DNA of 64,000 nt from Xylanimicrobium pachnodae JCM 13526 = NBRC 107786 (GCA_001592145.1 BCWJ01000001.1:267594-331593), one strand, 5' to 3'; counted from the first letter of the stretch, positions 49,882 to 58,131 are shown. Notes: generated by a model from the sequence alone, not told the origin. Program-made: numbers and translations.

Positions 49882-51168
49882 CTACCCGGGTCTGCGGATC
49901 GTGCCCACCACCGCGAGGCAGACGACCATCCACGCGGCGGCGTACCCGAACGCCGCCGCCGCGGACACCGCCGACCACAGCAGTCCGGCCACGACGGTGG
50001 CGGCCAGGTCCCCACCGGCCTGCACGAGCCCGAGCACGCCGAACCCCTGGGCCCGCAACCGCACGGGCAGCGACCGCGCCACGAGAGCCGACTCCGCGGT
50101 CTCGGCCAGGCCGATTCCGGCCCCGGCGAGCACGAACCCGGCCGTGACAGCCGCTGCCGCCGCGGTGCCCGTGCCGCCGACGGCGAACAGGGCGTATCCG
50201 CCGACGTACGCGATCGCCGCCGCGGCCAGGACCGGGTGCCCGCCGGCCCGGTCGGCCACCGTGCCCGCGACGAACGAGACGCCCGCGGCGACGGCGTTGT
50301 GCACCGCGTACAGGACGATGGCGATGCTCACGGCACGCGTAGGCGCGGTGCCCGCCGACTCGAGCACCCCCGTGGCCCGCAGGATGAGCAGGGTCGTGGC
50401 CAGGTTGCCCGCCTCGAAGGCGGCCATCGGGGCCAGCGTGCGCACCATCCCGGCGCGGCGCAGCGCGTGCCACTCCAGGCGCAGGCGGGCGCGGGCACGG
50501 TCCGCGTCCGGGGCGGTCACGAGCGTCCGGCGGGCCTCCCGCGCGGCGACCGTGATGGCCACGGCGGCCAGGGCCCCGGGCACGATCGAGAGCCAGAGGG
50601 CGTGGCGCACGCCCACCAGTCCCACGAGCACCGCGCCGAGCAGGGGGCCCGCGATCGCGCCCAGGTTGTCCCCGGCGCGCTCGACGCCGAACGCCCGGCC
50701 GAGCGCCCGCTCGGGCACAAGGCCGGTCAGCAGCGTGTCGCGTGCCGGGGACCGGATCCCGCGGGCCACCCACGCGACGGCCCGCAGCACGGCGACCTGC
50801 CACACCGCGACGGCCGCGCCCATCGCGCCCGTGGCCAGCGCCGTGGTCAGGTAGCCGCCCGACGCGAGCCGCCCGCGCCGGGTGGGCTGCGCCGCCAGGG
50901 GACCGCCGGCCAGCTTGCTCAGCCCGGTCAGCGCGTCGGCCACGCCGTCGATCGCCGCCAGTGCGCCCGGCCCCGCGCCCAGCGTGGTGGTGACCAGGGT
51001 GGGCAGCAGGCTGGTGGCCAGCTCGTGCCCCGCGTCGCTGAGCAGCGAGGTGGCCCCGACGGACGCAACCCCGGGCGTCAGCCACCGGCGCGCCGGGTCG
51101 CCGCTCGGCGCCGGGTCGCCGCGCGCCTCCGGGCCGCCGGTCGGGGCCGCGTCGTCGGGCCTGCTCAC
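49882..51168 (-). CDS. major facilitator superfamily transporter, fluoride-riboswitch operon
   Basis: A 428-residue MFS protein with about twelve helices. The conserved loop motifs are visible: GGPLAAQPTRRGRLASGGY (loop 2-3 type), RGIRSPARDTLLTGLVPERALGRAFGVERAGDNLGAI (helix 4-5 region) and GTVADRAGGHPVL (second-half repeat). The GTG start overlaps the enolase stop (GTGA at 51165-51168), so it is in the eno operon and under the fluoride riboswitch at 52521-52592. Its substrate is unknown; fluoride or a fluorinated or phosphorylated metabolite are possibilities. Confidence 0.88.
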   Translation of the reverse strand: MSRPDDAAPTGGPEARGDPAPSGDPARRWLTPGVASVGATSLLSDAGHELATSLLPTLVTTTLGAGPGALAAIDGVADALTGLSKLAGGPLAAQPTRRGRLASGGYLTTALATGAMGAAVAVWQVAVLRAVAWVARGIRSPARDTLLTGLVPERALGRAFGVERAGDNLGAIAGPLLGAVLVGLVGVRHALWLSIVPGALAAVAITVAAREARRTLVTAPDADRARARLRLEWHALRRAGMVRTLAPMAAFEAGNLATTLLILRATGVLESAGTAPTRAVSIAIVLYAVHNAVAAGVSFVAGTVADRAGGHPVLAAAAIAYVGGYALFAVGGTGTAAAAAVTAGFVLAGAGIGLAETAESALVARSLPVRLRAQGFGVLGLVQAGGDLAATVVAGLLWSAVSAAAAFGYAAAWMVVCLAVVGTIRRPG

Positions 51169-52448
51169 CGCCGTGCGGCCTGCTCCGGCAGGCCGTACGG
51201 CAGCCCCGGGTTCCGGGCCTCGATCTGCGCGAGCCGGTTGTACTTCGCCACCCGCTCGCCGCGGGCCGGGGCGCCGGACTTGAGCTGCCCGACGCCGATG
51301 CCGACGGCCAGGTCCGCGATGAAGGTGTCGACCGTCTCGCCCGAGCGGTGGGACACCATCGCGCCCAGCCCGTGGGCGCCGGCGGCGGCGACCGCCTCGA
51401 AGGTCCCGGTGACCGTGCCGCACTGGTTGGGCTTGATCAGGGCGGCCGTGGCCAGCCCGTGGGCGGCGCCGTCGGCGATCCGCTCGGCCGAGGTGACGAA
51501 CAGGTCGTCGCCCACCACTTGGACCCGGTTGCCCACGCGGGCGGTCAGGGCCTGCCAGGACTCGGCGTCGCCCTCGTGGAACGGGTCCTCGATCGAGCGG
51601 ACCGGGAAGTCGCGCAGCATCCCGGCGTACCGCTCCAGCATGCCGGCCCGCGGCAGCGGCGGGCCGTCGACGGTGTAGGCGCCGCCCGGGGTGCCGAACC
51701 CGTTCGCAGCCGGGTCCATGGCGATCGCGACGTCGTCGACCCCGGCGGTGTACCCGGCATCGCCGATGGCGTCGACGAGCAGGTGCAGCGCACGCTCCGG
51801 GGCGTGGACGTCCGGTGCGAAGCCGCCCTCGTCGCCGACACCGATCTGGTGCCCGGCGTGCTGCAGGCGGGCGCGCAGCGCCGCGTACACCTCGGCGCCC
51901 GTCCGCAGGGCGTCGGCGAACGTGGCCGCACCCACCGGGGCCACCATGAACTCCTGGAACGCCAGGGCGTTGGGGGCGTGGGCGCCGCCGTTGATGACGT
52001 TGAAGTGCGGGACGGGCAGCCGCGGACTCGCCCCGGTCAGGTCCGCGATCCACCGCCACAGCGGTACCCCGGCGGCGTGCGCGAACGCCCGCGCCGCGGC
52101 CGTCGAGACGGCGACCGCCGCGTTGGAGCCGATGGCGGCGAACGTCTCGGTGCCGTCCAGGTCGCGCAGCAGGGCGTCGACCTCGCCGATCGTGGCCCAG
52201 GGGTGGCCCGTGAGGCCCTCGGCGATGCGACCGCGCAGGTCGTCGACCACCTGGCTGACCCCGGCACCCCCGAACGCGGTCCCGCCGTCGCGGCGTTCCA
52301 CCGCCTCGTGCTCCCCGGTCGAGGCGCCCGACGGCGCGAACCCGTCGACGCGGGCGCCGTCGTCGAGGGCCAGCGTCACCTGGACGGTCGGCCTGCCGCG
52401 CGAGTCCAGGATCTGCAGCGCGTCGACCCCGCTGATCGTGATGGTCAT
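51165..52448 (-). CDS. eno: enolase (phosphopyruvate hydratase)
   Basis: A 427-residue enolase converting 2-phosphoglycerate to PEP. The N-terminal ILDSRGRPTVQV and GASTGEHEAVERRD, catalytic and metal ligands in GDEGGFAPD, AMDPAANGF, SIEDPFHEGD, VGDDLFVTS and IKPNQCGTVT, and MVSHRSGET are all present. Enolase is a classic fluoride-inhibited enzyme, and here its gene lies behind a fluoride riboswitch, so it is likely an accessory, fluoride-induced copy rather than the housekeeping one. The ATG at 52448 has AGAGGAG upstream. Confidence 0.95.
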   Translation of the reverse strand: MTITISGVDALQILDSRGRPTVQVTLALDDGARVDGFAPSGASTGEHEAVERRDGGTAFGGAGVSQVVDDLRGRIAEGLTGHPWATIGEVDALLRDLDGTETFAAIGSNAAVAVSTAAARAFAHAAGVPLWRWIADLTGASPRLPVPHFNVINGGAHAPNALAFQEFMVAPVGAATFADALRTGAEVYAALRARLQHAGHQIGVGDEGGFAPDVHAPERALHLLVDAIGDAGYTAGVDDVAIAMDPAANGFGTPGGAYTVDGPPLPRAGMLERYAGMLRDFPVRSIEDPFHEGDAESWQALTARVGNRVQVVGDDLFVTSAERIADGAAHGLATAALIKPNQCGTVTGTFEAVAAAGAHGLGAMVSHRSGETVDTFIADLAVGIGVGQLKSGAPARGERVAKYNRLAQIEARNPGLPYGLPEQAARR

Positions 52449-52520
52449 GGTTGCTCCTCTCGGGACACGCGACGCGTGGTCGAGAGAACCGGATCGGCCC
52501 CACGGCATGCCCTGCCCAGT

Positions 52521-52592
52521 CGGACAGGAACCATCAGCCGGGACGGCGGTTCCGGCCCCGCACTGCGGGGCCGCGGCGGGATCCATCGCCAT
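52521..52592 (-). ncRNA. fluoride riboswitch of the eno-MFS operon
   Basis: On the minus strand: GGCGATGGATCCCGCC, a GCGGCCCCGCAGTGCGGGGC hairpin, GGAACCGCC, then GGCTGATGGTTCCTGTCC. It is nearly identical to the copy at 49812-49874 outside the variable hairpin. TAGGCT at 52598-52603 (minus strand) is the likely -10 box. Confidence 0.93.
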
Positions 52593-52703
52593 CACGCAGC
52601 CTAGGGGAGCAGAGCCCCGTGTGCACGGGATCGAACGGCTGCGCGCTGCACGCGAGCCGGGTGCTGGTTGCGGCTGCGTCGCTCGTGTGCGACGGTGCGA
52701 AGA

Positions 52704-52772
52704 GGCGATGGAGCTCGCCCGGGATGGATCCGTCCACCCGAACCGCCGACGTCGGCTGACAGCACCTGTGAC
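52704..52772 (+). ncRNA. fluoride riboswitch (diverged) of the MutS-like gene pair
   Basis: On the plus strand: GGCGATGGAGCTCGCC (P2), a hairpin CGGG...CCCG with a 13-nt loop, AACCGCC at 52741, GCCGACGTCGGC (P3) and TGACAGCACCTG. The layout is the same as in the two neighbouring copies, with TGACAG in place of the consensus TGATGG. GAGGAG of the downstream gene is only about 6 nt past the motif, so control may be at translation initiation. Confidence 0.78.
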
Positions 52773-52785
52773 CCGAGGAGGACAC

Positions 52786-54456
52786 ATGCTGTCCGCAGAC
52801 GCCATGCCCGTAGACGCCCCCGAGCGCACGGTCCCGGCACCCGCCCTGGACGTCTCGCTGCCCAGCGTGCTGACCCCGCCGGGCGCACCGTCCGGCCTGG
52901 CCCGCCGCATCGACGACGACGCCTGGCATGACCTGGCGCTCGACCAGGTCGAGGAGTTCGTGGCGCGCCGCGTCGGGCCGGAGCTCGCGGCGGTCCTGAG
53001 GGTTCCGCTCGCCACCGCGAATGCCGTGCGCTGGCGTCAGGACGTGTTCCGTGCCCTGGCCGCCCCGGCCGTGCGCGCTGCCGTCGAGGGCTTCCGGACC
53101 CGGATGGGCCGCTCGCGTGAGGCGCTGCGCGTTGCCAGTCGCACGCGGCCTCCCGTGGCGGCCCTGCACCGTCTGGCGGCGATCCGCCACGACCTGGACG
53201 CCGAGGAGCAGCTGGGAGAGGTGCTGGGCGAGGCGCTGGCCGGTGTGTCCGCGGAAGCGCAGGCGGGCGCGCTCGGCGCCGGGCCGCGCTCCGAGGCGCT
53301 GGACCGTCTCGCCGCATACGCGTCCGCACTGACCGCCTCGCCCGGGCGGCGGGCGCTGCGTGCCCGTGCGGACGCATGCGCCGCCGCGCTGGACGCGCTG
53401 CGCTCCAGCCTGTGGATCCAGGGCCCCACCGTCACCGCGGGCATCTACGACGACGAGCCCGACGACGTCGCCCCCGTCCTGGCCACCTTCGCCCGGTTCG
53501 CCGACGACTCCACGCCGTCCGACGACGTCGAGCTGCCGTCCGCCACCCCGGGGCTCGACCACGTGGAGGAGGCGGTGCTCGTCATGGTGCGGCGCCTGCA
53601 CCCGGAGGTGTTCGACCCCGTCGAGGCACTCGTGGCGGAGGTGGGCAACCCCGCCGACCCGGTGCTGGCCCGGTTCGACGACGAGGTGCGGTTCTTCCTG
53701 GCCGTCGCCGACCTCCTCGCCTCGGGGCGACCGGCGGGGCTCGACCTGTGCCTGCCCGACGTCGGCGGGGACGGCGCGCTCGCCGCAGAAGGGCTGGGCG
53801 ACGTCGTGCTCGCACTGCACCTGGCCGACGGCGCCCAGGGGCCTGCGGCTGCCGGTGGTGGCGCGCTCGTGACCAACGACGTCGACCTGCGACCGGACGA
53901 GCGGCTGGCGGTGATCACGGGACCCAACCAGGGCGGCAAGACGACGACGGCCCGCAGCCTGGGCCAGCTCCACCACCTCGCGTCGGTGGGCTGCCCCGTC
54001 GGTGCGCGAGCGGCGCACGTCCCCCTGACCGACGCCGTCCTGACCCACTTCGAGCGGCCCGAGCGGCTCGACGAGCTGCTCGGACGGCTGGGGGAGGACC
54101 TGACCCGCCTGCGGGCGTTGATCGAGGCGGCCACGCCGGCGTCCCTGGTGGTGCTGAACGAGGCGTTCGCCTCCACCCCGGCGCGCGACGCCACCTACCT
54201 CAGCCGGCAGATCCTGGACCGCATCGCCGCCACCGGTGCCCGCTGCGTGTGCGTCACGTTCCTCGACGAGCTGGCCACCCACACCGCACGCACCGTGTCC
54301 TGGGTGCTGGGCGTCGACGCCCACGATCCCGAGCGGCACACGTTCCGCCTTGCCCGCGGGGAACCCACCGGGCGGGCGCAGGCGCTGACGCTCGCCGCCC
54401 GGCACGGCCTGACCCCCGCGGCCATCGCCGCCCGCATCGGCCGGAGCGCGTCATGA
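52786..54456 (+). CDS. MutS-family ATPase lacking mismatch-binding domain (first of pair)
   Basis: A 556-residue protein with the MutS lever/core-type helical region followed by the MutS ATPase domain. Walker A is GPNQGGKTT (379-387). The Walker B equivalent is SLVVLNEAFAST, with Asn where MutS has Asp. ERLDELLGRLGEDLTRLRALIE resembles the signature/dimer region. The N-terminal mismatch-recognition domain of MutS is absent. The stop overlaps the next gene (ATGA), so the two make a likely heterodimer. It lies under a fluoride riboswitch. The ATG at 52786 has GAGGAG 5 nt upstream. Confidence 0.85.
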   Translation: MLSADAMPVDAPERTVPAPALDVSLPSVLTPPGAPSGLARRIDDDAWHDLALDQVEEFVARRVGPELAAVLRVPLATANAVRWRQDVFRALAAPAVRAAVEGFRTRMGRSREALRVASRTRPPVAALHRLAAIRHDLDAEEQLGEVLGEALAGVSAEAQAGALGAGPRSEALDRLAAYASALTASPGRRALRARADACAAALDALRSSLWIQGPTVTAGIYDDEPDDVAPVLATFARFADDSTPSDDVELPSATPGLDHVEEAVLVMVRRLHPEVFDPVEALVAEVGNPADPVLARFDDEVRFFLAVADLLASGRPAGLDLCLPDVGGDGALAAEGLGDVVLALHLADGAQGPAAAGGGALVTNDVDLRPDERLAVITGPNQGGKTTTARSLGQLHHLASVGCPVGARAAHVPLTDAVLTHFERPERLDELLGRLGEDLTRLRALIEAATPASLVVLNEAFASTPARDATYLSRQILDRIAATGARCVCVTFLDELATHTARTVSWVLGVDAHDPERHTFRLARGEPTGRAQALTLAARHGLTPAAIAARIGRSAS

Positions 54457-55979
54457 GGGCCCGGCTCATGTTCCCCGACCAGGACTTCACGGCGGAGGCC
54501 ACCGACCCGGAGCAGGCCGCGGACCTGCTGGCCGACCTGGAGCTCGACCACCTGCTCGACGCGGCCGCCGGTGGCGCTTCCGGGGGGCTCGACGCCGCCG
54601 TGCGCGCCAGCGTCCGCACCGCCCTGCTGCACCCGCTCACCGCGGGCGACGTCGTCCGGCACCGGCAGGACGTGCTGGCCGACCTGGACGCGCACCGGGA
54701 CGTGGCCGCCCGGCTGTACGACATCGCCACCCGTGCGCTGGCCGCCGAGCGGGCAGCCTTCCGGGCGACGCTGTTCGGCCATACCCCCGAGCGCACGCTC
54801 GACCGCGCCCTCGCGCTGCTCGCAGGCCTGGCCGACCTGCTCGACGAGCTGCACGCCGCGCTCGCGGCGGACGCCGCCGACCCCGGTAGCCCGGCGTGGC
54901 GGTCGGCGGGGATGCGCGCCCTGGCCGCGGGCGTGGCCGCTGAGCTCGACGACGACTACCGCGCCGAGGTGCGCCGCCAGCTCGCCCACCTGCGGTTCCC
55001 CGACGGCATGATCCTCAGCGTGGGCACGGGCCCGGACGGCACGATCACCGCCCCGCACCTCCGTGGCGCGCTGCGGTCCAACCGGCACCGGTTCTCACGC
55101 AACCCGCTGCACCGGCCCACCCGGACGTGGACCGTCCCCGAGCGCGACGACGCGGGGTTCGCAGCGTTGCGCACGCTGCGCGACCGCACCCTCGCGGACG
55201 TCGCCCGCGCCGCCACGGGGTCCGCGGCGCACGTGACACGGTTCTTCCGCACCCTGCGCGACGAGGTCGGGTTCTACCGCGGGTGCCTCGCCGTCGGCGA
55301 CGCGCTGGCCGCGCTCGGTGCCCCGACATGTCGCCCCCAGGTGACGGGCGACGGCGTCGGACGGGAGACGCTCGCGGCCGACTCCCTGTACGACCCGTGC
55401 CTGGCGATCCGCACCGGTGCCGCGCCCACCCCGGCCGCCGTCGACACGGCGGGCCGCCCCGTCGTCGTGATCACCGGCGCCAACCACGGCGGGAAGACGA
55501 CGCTGCTGCGCGCGATCGGCACCCTGCATCTCATGGCGGCGGCGGGGATGCCCGCCCCGGCGCGGTCCGCGACCGTGCCCCTGGCCACCTCCGTGCACAC
55601 GCACTGGCCGCGGGAGGAGGACGCCGGGCTGGCCCACGGCAAGCTCGACGACGAGCTGGTGCGCATCAGTGCGACCATCGGCCGCATGGCGCCGGGAGCC
55701 CTCCTGCTGAGCAACGAGTCGTTCGCGTCGACCAACGCGACCGAGGGGTCTCGCATCGCGCTCGACGTGACCCGGGCGCTCGCCGACGCCGGGGTGCGCG
55801 TCGTCGCCGTCACCCACCTGACCGACTTCGCGGCTCAGGTCTACTCGTCCGGTCGGCCGGCGGCGGTGTTCTACCGCGCCCCGCGCCAGGAGGACGGGGT
55901 GCGATACCTGTTCGAGGTCGCGCCGCCGGAGGACACGGCGTTCGGTGGGGACCTCTACCGGGAGATCTTCGCGGGGTGA
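54453..55979 (+). CDS. MutS-family ATPase lacking mismatch-binding domain (second of pair)
   Basis: A 508-residue paralogue of the upstream gene product. Walker A is TGANHGGKTTLL (341-352), the Walker B equivalent is ALLLSNESFASTNATEG (again NE rather than DE), and the His switch lies in VVAVTHLTDFAAQV. The N-terminal domain consists of helices only (LEDHLLDAAA-type start), with no mismatch-binding or clamp domain. It is translationally coupled to the first member. Role unknown; its riboswitch control suggests a stress response to fluoride, perhaps DNA or ribosome protection. Confidence 0.85.
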   Translation: MRARLMFPDQDFTAEATDPEQAADLLADLELDHLLDAAAGGASGGLDAAVRASVRTALLHPLTAGDVVRHRQDVLADLDAHRDVAARLYDIATRALAAERAAFRATLFGHTPERTLDRALALLAGLADLLDELHAALAADAADPGSPAWRSAGMRALAAGVAAELDDDYRAEVRRQLAHLRFPDGMILSVGTGPDGTITAPHLRGALRSNRHRFSRNPLHRPTRTWTVPERDDAGFAALRTLRDRTLADVARAATGSAAHVTRFFRTLRDEVGFYRGCLAVGDALAALGAPTCRPQVTGDGVGRETLAADSLYDPCLAIRTGAAPTPAAVDTAGRPVVVITGANHGGKTTLLRAIGTLHLMAAAGMPAPARSATVPLATSVHTHWPREEDAGLAHGKLDDELVRISATIGRMAPGALLLSNESFASTNATEGSRIALDVTRALADAGVRVVAVTHLTDFAAQVYSSGRPAAVFYRAPRQEDGVRYLFEVAPPEDTAFGGDLYREIFAG

Positions 55980-55998
55980 GGTGCCGCGGGCCGAGGCG

Positions 55999-56397
55999 TC
56001 AGTCGCGGTGCAGGTGCACGGGGGTGCGGTCGAGGCGCGCGGCCAGGGAGTCGCACGCTGCGTCGACCAGCGGGTTCCCCGAGCAGCCCACCCACATGGC
56101 GATGACGGCGGCCGGTGCGGCGTCGTCGGTCGCCCATTCGCCGGCCCATGCGGTCAGGGCCCGCGCGAGGAGCCCGCCGGGGCGGGTGCCGGGTTCGCGC
56201 TGCAGCAGGGTCAGCGACATCCCGGGAGGGAGGTCGGCCGGCAGGAGGCCCAGCGCGAGGTCGGCCTGGGCGGCGTCGACCTCGAGGTAGATCTGCCCGT
56301 AGACGCACTGCACGGAGTTGTCGAGGACCATCCGGATCGCGGGAACGTCGTGCAGGGTGCCCGCGAGCAGAACCTGCGGGCCACCGGACCGTGTCAT
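55999..56397 (-). CDS. stand-alone SIP-like (siderophore-interacting protein C-terminal) domain protein
   Basis: A 132-residue protein that resembles only the C-terminal NAD(P)-binding half of siderophore-interacting (ferric reductase) proteins: VLLAGTLHDVPAIRMVLDNS, GQIYLEVDAAQAD and AVIAMWVGCSGNPLVDAACDSL. The FAD-binding half is missing. A strong DtxR/IdeR-type iron box lies 67 bp upstream (56464-56486), so it is expressed in iron limitation. The ATG at 56397 has AGAGGAA upstream. Confidence 0.72.
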   Translation of the reverse strand: MTRSGGPQVLLAGTLHDVPAIRMVLDNSVQCVYGQIYLEVDAAQADLALGLLPADLPPGMSLTLLQREPGTRPGGLLARALTAWAGEWATDDAAPAAVIAMWVGCSGNPLVDAACDSLAARLDRTPVHLHRD

Positions 56398-56463
56398 GGC
56401 GTTCCTCTCGCCGGGGCCGCAGCCCGCCGTTCCGTCCCCGGACGATCGGGAGACGCCGCCTGG

Positions 56464-56486
56464 TTAGTGAGGCGAGCCTTACCTAA
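56464..56486 (-). promoter_or_regulatory. DtxR/IdeR iron box
   Basis: On the minus strand it reads TTAGGTAAGGCT then CGCCTCACTAA, matching the TTAGGTTAGGCTAACCTAA consensus with one perfect half-site. It is placed to repress the SIP-like gene when iron is plentiful. Confidence 0.8.
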
Positions 56487-56539
56487 CCATGGCGCGGCGT
56501 GCGCCCGCAAGAGGGTGGCGACGGCGGCGTGCACGGCGA

Positions 56540-56572
56540 GGCGGTCCGGCCCCGAGGGGGTGCCGGGCCGCC
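56540..56572 (-). terminator. terminator of the DUF1540 gene
   Basis: GGCGGTCCGGC and GCCGGGCCGCC arms (one G-T pair) with an 11-nt loop, 15 bp beyond the DUF1540 stop on the minus strand. Confidence 0.7.
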
Positions 56573-56586
56573 TTGTGCCCTGGGGC

Positions 56587-56895
56587 TCAGCGTGCGGTGA
56601 ACGTCAGGCAGTCGGCGTGCGACGCGTCGTCCCTGCCCGCGCCGACGCGGATCGAGGGTGCGCTGCACTCCAGCTCGGTGTTGAAGGCGCAGTCCGTGCG
56701 CTGACAGGCGCCGACGTGCGCGAGGACCTTCGCCAGCCCGCCCTTGGCGTCGAGCGGGACGAAGGTGGCGCACGACGCGTCGCCGACGGCGCCCGCGATC
56801 GTCACGGCGCCGGCGTGGCAGCCGTCCTCGTGGTGGTATCCGCAGTCGGTGATGGTGCATTCGGTGACCGAGGGCAGCTCCAGCAGTGTGCTCAT
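56587..56895 (-). CDS. cysteine-rich DUF1540 protein (two repeats)
   Basis: A 102-residue protein with two DUF1540-type cysteine units: CTITDCGYHHEDGCHAGAVTI (split at about residues 13-33) with a later CATF, and CQRTDCAFNTELECSA with DCLTF. DUF1540 proteins carry four conserved cysteines per unit and are thought to bind metal. An AGG-rich dyad resembling an iron box lies about 120 bp upstream (57016-57034), so it may belong to metal homeostasis. Function not established. Confidence 0.85.
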   Translation of the reverse strand: MSTLLELPSVTECTITDCGYHHEDGCHAGAVTIAGAVGDASCATFVPLDAKGGLAKVLAHVGACQRTDCAFNTELECSAPSIRVGAGRDDASHADCLTFTAR

Positions 56896-57015
56896 GATCA
56901 GGTCCTCCGTGGGGTTTCGCGCACCGGGTCTCCGGCGTCGGGCCGGAATTGGTGAACATCATCGAGGGTAGTGCGAATAACGCAAGAATGCATCTCGAAA
57001 TGCACGGGAATGAAC

Positions 57016-57034
57016 ATAGGCGTGCCTTGCCTTC
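57016..57034 (-). promoter_or_regulatory. weak iron-box-like dyad upstream of the DUF1540 gene
   Basis: On the minus strand GAAGGCAAGGCACGCCTAT matches the DtxR/IdeR consensus at the AGG..AGGC and CCT cores but differs at several flanking positions. It lies in an AT-rich promoter region. Confidence 0.35.
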
Positions 57035-57101
57035 GTATACAGACAATACGAAACCCGGGCGTTGAGTAAATCGGCGACGGGCAATGCCGGAGGTGCGGAG
57101 A

Positions 57102-58058
57102 TCAGCGCTCGTCCGGCACCAGGACGATCCGGGCACGGTCCGATGCGGGCGAGGTCCACGCGGACTCGACGTCGGCGAGCGGCACGGGGCGAGCGTCGAC
57201 CTGGAGGCCGCCGGAGGTGAGGATCCTGGCGAGCTCGGGCAGCTCCGCGAGGAGCTCGGGTACCGGGACCGACCCGATGCCGCTGCCGACCAGCTGGAGC
57301 CGTGCTGCGCGCAGGGCGGCGGCGGGAACGGGTGTGGTGGGCCCGGCGGTCGACCCGATCTGTACCCACGTCAAGGGCCGGGAGCGATCGGGGCGGGCCG
57401 TCACGAGCGCTGTCATGGCGGCGGCGGACACGTCTCCCCAGACGTAGTCGAGGACGATGTCGACGTCCGCCGCCTCGCGGGCGAGTGCGGCAGCGGTATC
57501 TGGCGTGCCGAGCCGCACGACGGCGGTGGCGCCCCGTGCGGGGAGTGCGGCCAGGCGGGTGGCGTCGCGGCCCGCGGCCACGATGCGTGCGGCGCCGAGC
57601 AACCGGGCGACCTCGACGGCGAGGCCGCCCGCGGCGCCCGTCGCGCCGAGCACGAGCACGCTCTGGCCCGCCGCGAACCGGATGCGGCTGCGCAGCGCGA
57701 TCCACGACGACATCGCCGGGTTCATGCCGGCGGCCACGGTGACCGGGTCGGCGTCGTCGGGCAGCGGGATGCTGCGGCGGGGGTCGATGGCCACGCGCTG
57801 CGCCATCGAGCCGGGGCCGGCGTCGAGCGCGAAGTAACGCAGGACGCCGTCGGCGTCGCGCCCCACGCCGTCCACCCCGGGGATCAGCGGGAAGCGGCTG
57901 GTGTCGGAGTAGTGCGTCCCGGCGGCGCGGGAGCGGGTGAGCGGATGGATGGCTGCGGCGAGCACGTCGACGACGATCTCGCCGTCGGCTGGTTGAGGCT
58001 CGGGGGCGTCCGTGTACTGCGGGGGCAGGCCCGGGCCGGTGACGAGGGCAGATCTCAT
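57102..58058 (-). CDS. zinc-independent MDR-family alcohol dehydrogenase/quinone oxidoreductase
   Basis: A 318-residue medium-chain dehydrogenase/reductase. VDVLAAAIHPLTRSRAAG and FPLIPGVDGVGRD form the GroES-like domain; the NADP-binding motif is VLVLGATGAAGGLAVEVARLLGA (about 145-167, split). Catalytic zinc ligands are missing, which points to the quinone oxidoreductase branch. It is divergent from a MarR gene across two palindromic operators, so it is probably the MarR-controlled target for detoxifying quinones or electrophiles. The ATG at 58058 has GGAG upstream. Confidence 0.87.
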   Translation of the reverse strand: MRSALVTGPGLPPQYTDAPEPQPADGEIVVDVLAAAIHPLTRSRAAGTHYSDTSRFPLIPGVDGVGRDADGVLRYFALDAGPGSMAQRVAIDPRRSIPLPDDADPVTVAAGMNPAMSSWIALRSRIRFAAGQSVLVLGATGAAGGLAVEVARLLGAARIVAAGRDATRLAALPARGATAVVRLGTPDTAAALAREAADVDIVLDYVWGDVSAAAMTALVTARPDRSRPLTWVQIGSTAGPTTPVPAAALRAARLQLVGSGIGSVPVPELLAELPELARILTSGGLQVDARPVPLADVESAWTSPASDRARIVLVPDER

Positions 58059-58071
58059 GGGGAGCTCCAAT

Positions 58072-58108
58072 GATTCGTAGTACGAATCAAAATAGTTCGT
58101 AGAACGAA
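58072..58108. promoter_or_regulatory. paired operators for the divergent MarR regulator
   Basis: GATTCGTAGTACGAATC (58072-58088, 8-bp arms) and TTCGTAGAACGAA (58096-58108, 5-bp arms) lie in the 73-bp gap between the two divergent genes. Both share the TTCGTA half-site, centre to centre 22 bp apart, about two helical turns. Confidence 0.8.
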
Positions 58109-58131
58109 GTAGCGCAAGATAGGGTGGGGCC

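Noticed and set aside
53376..55979. Single long frame running through both MutS-like genes
   Set aside because: It is the second gene's frame extended upstream through the first gene; the ATGA overlap at 54453 and the two separate ATPase motifs show two proteins.
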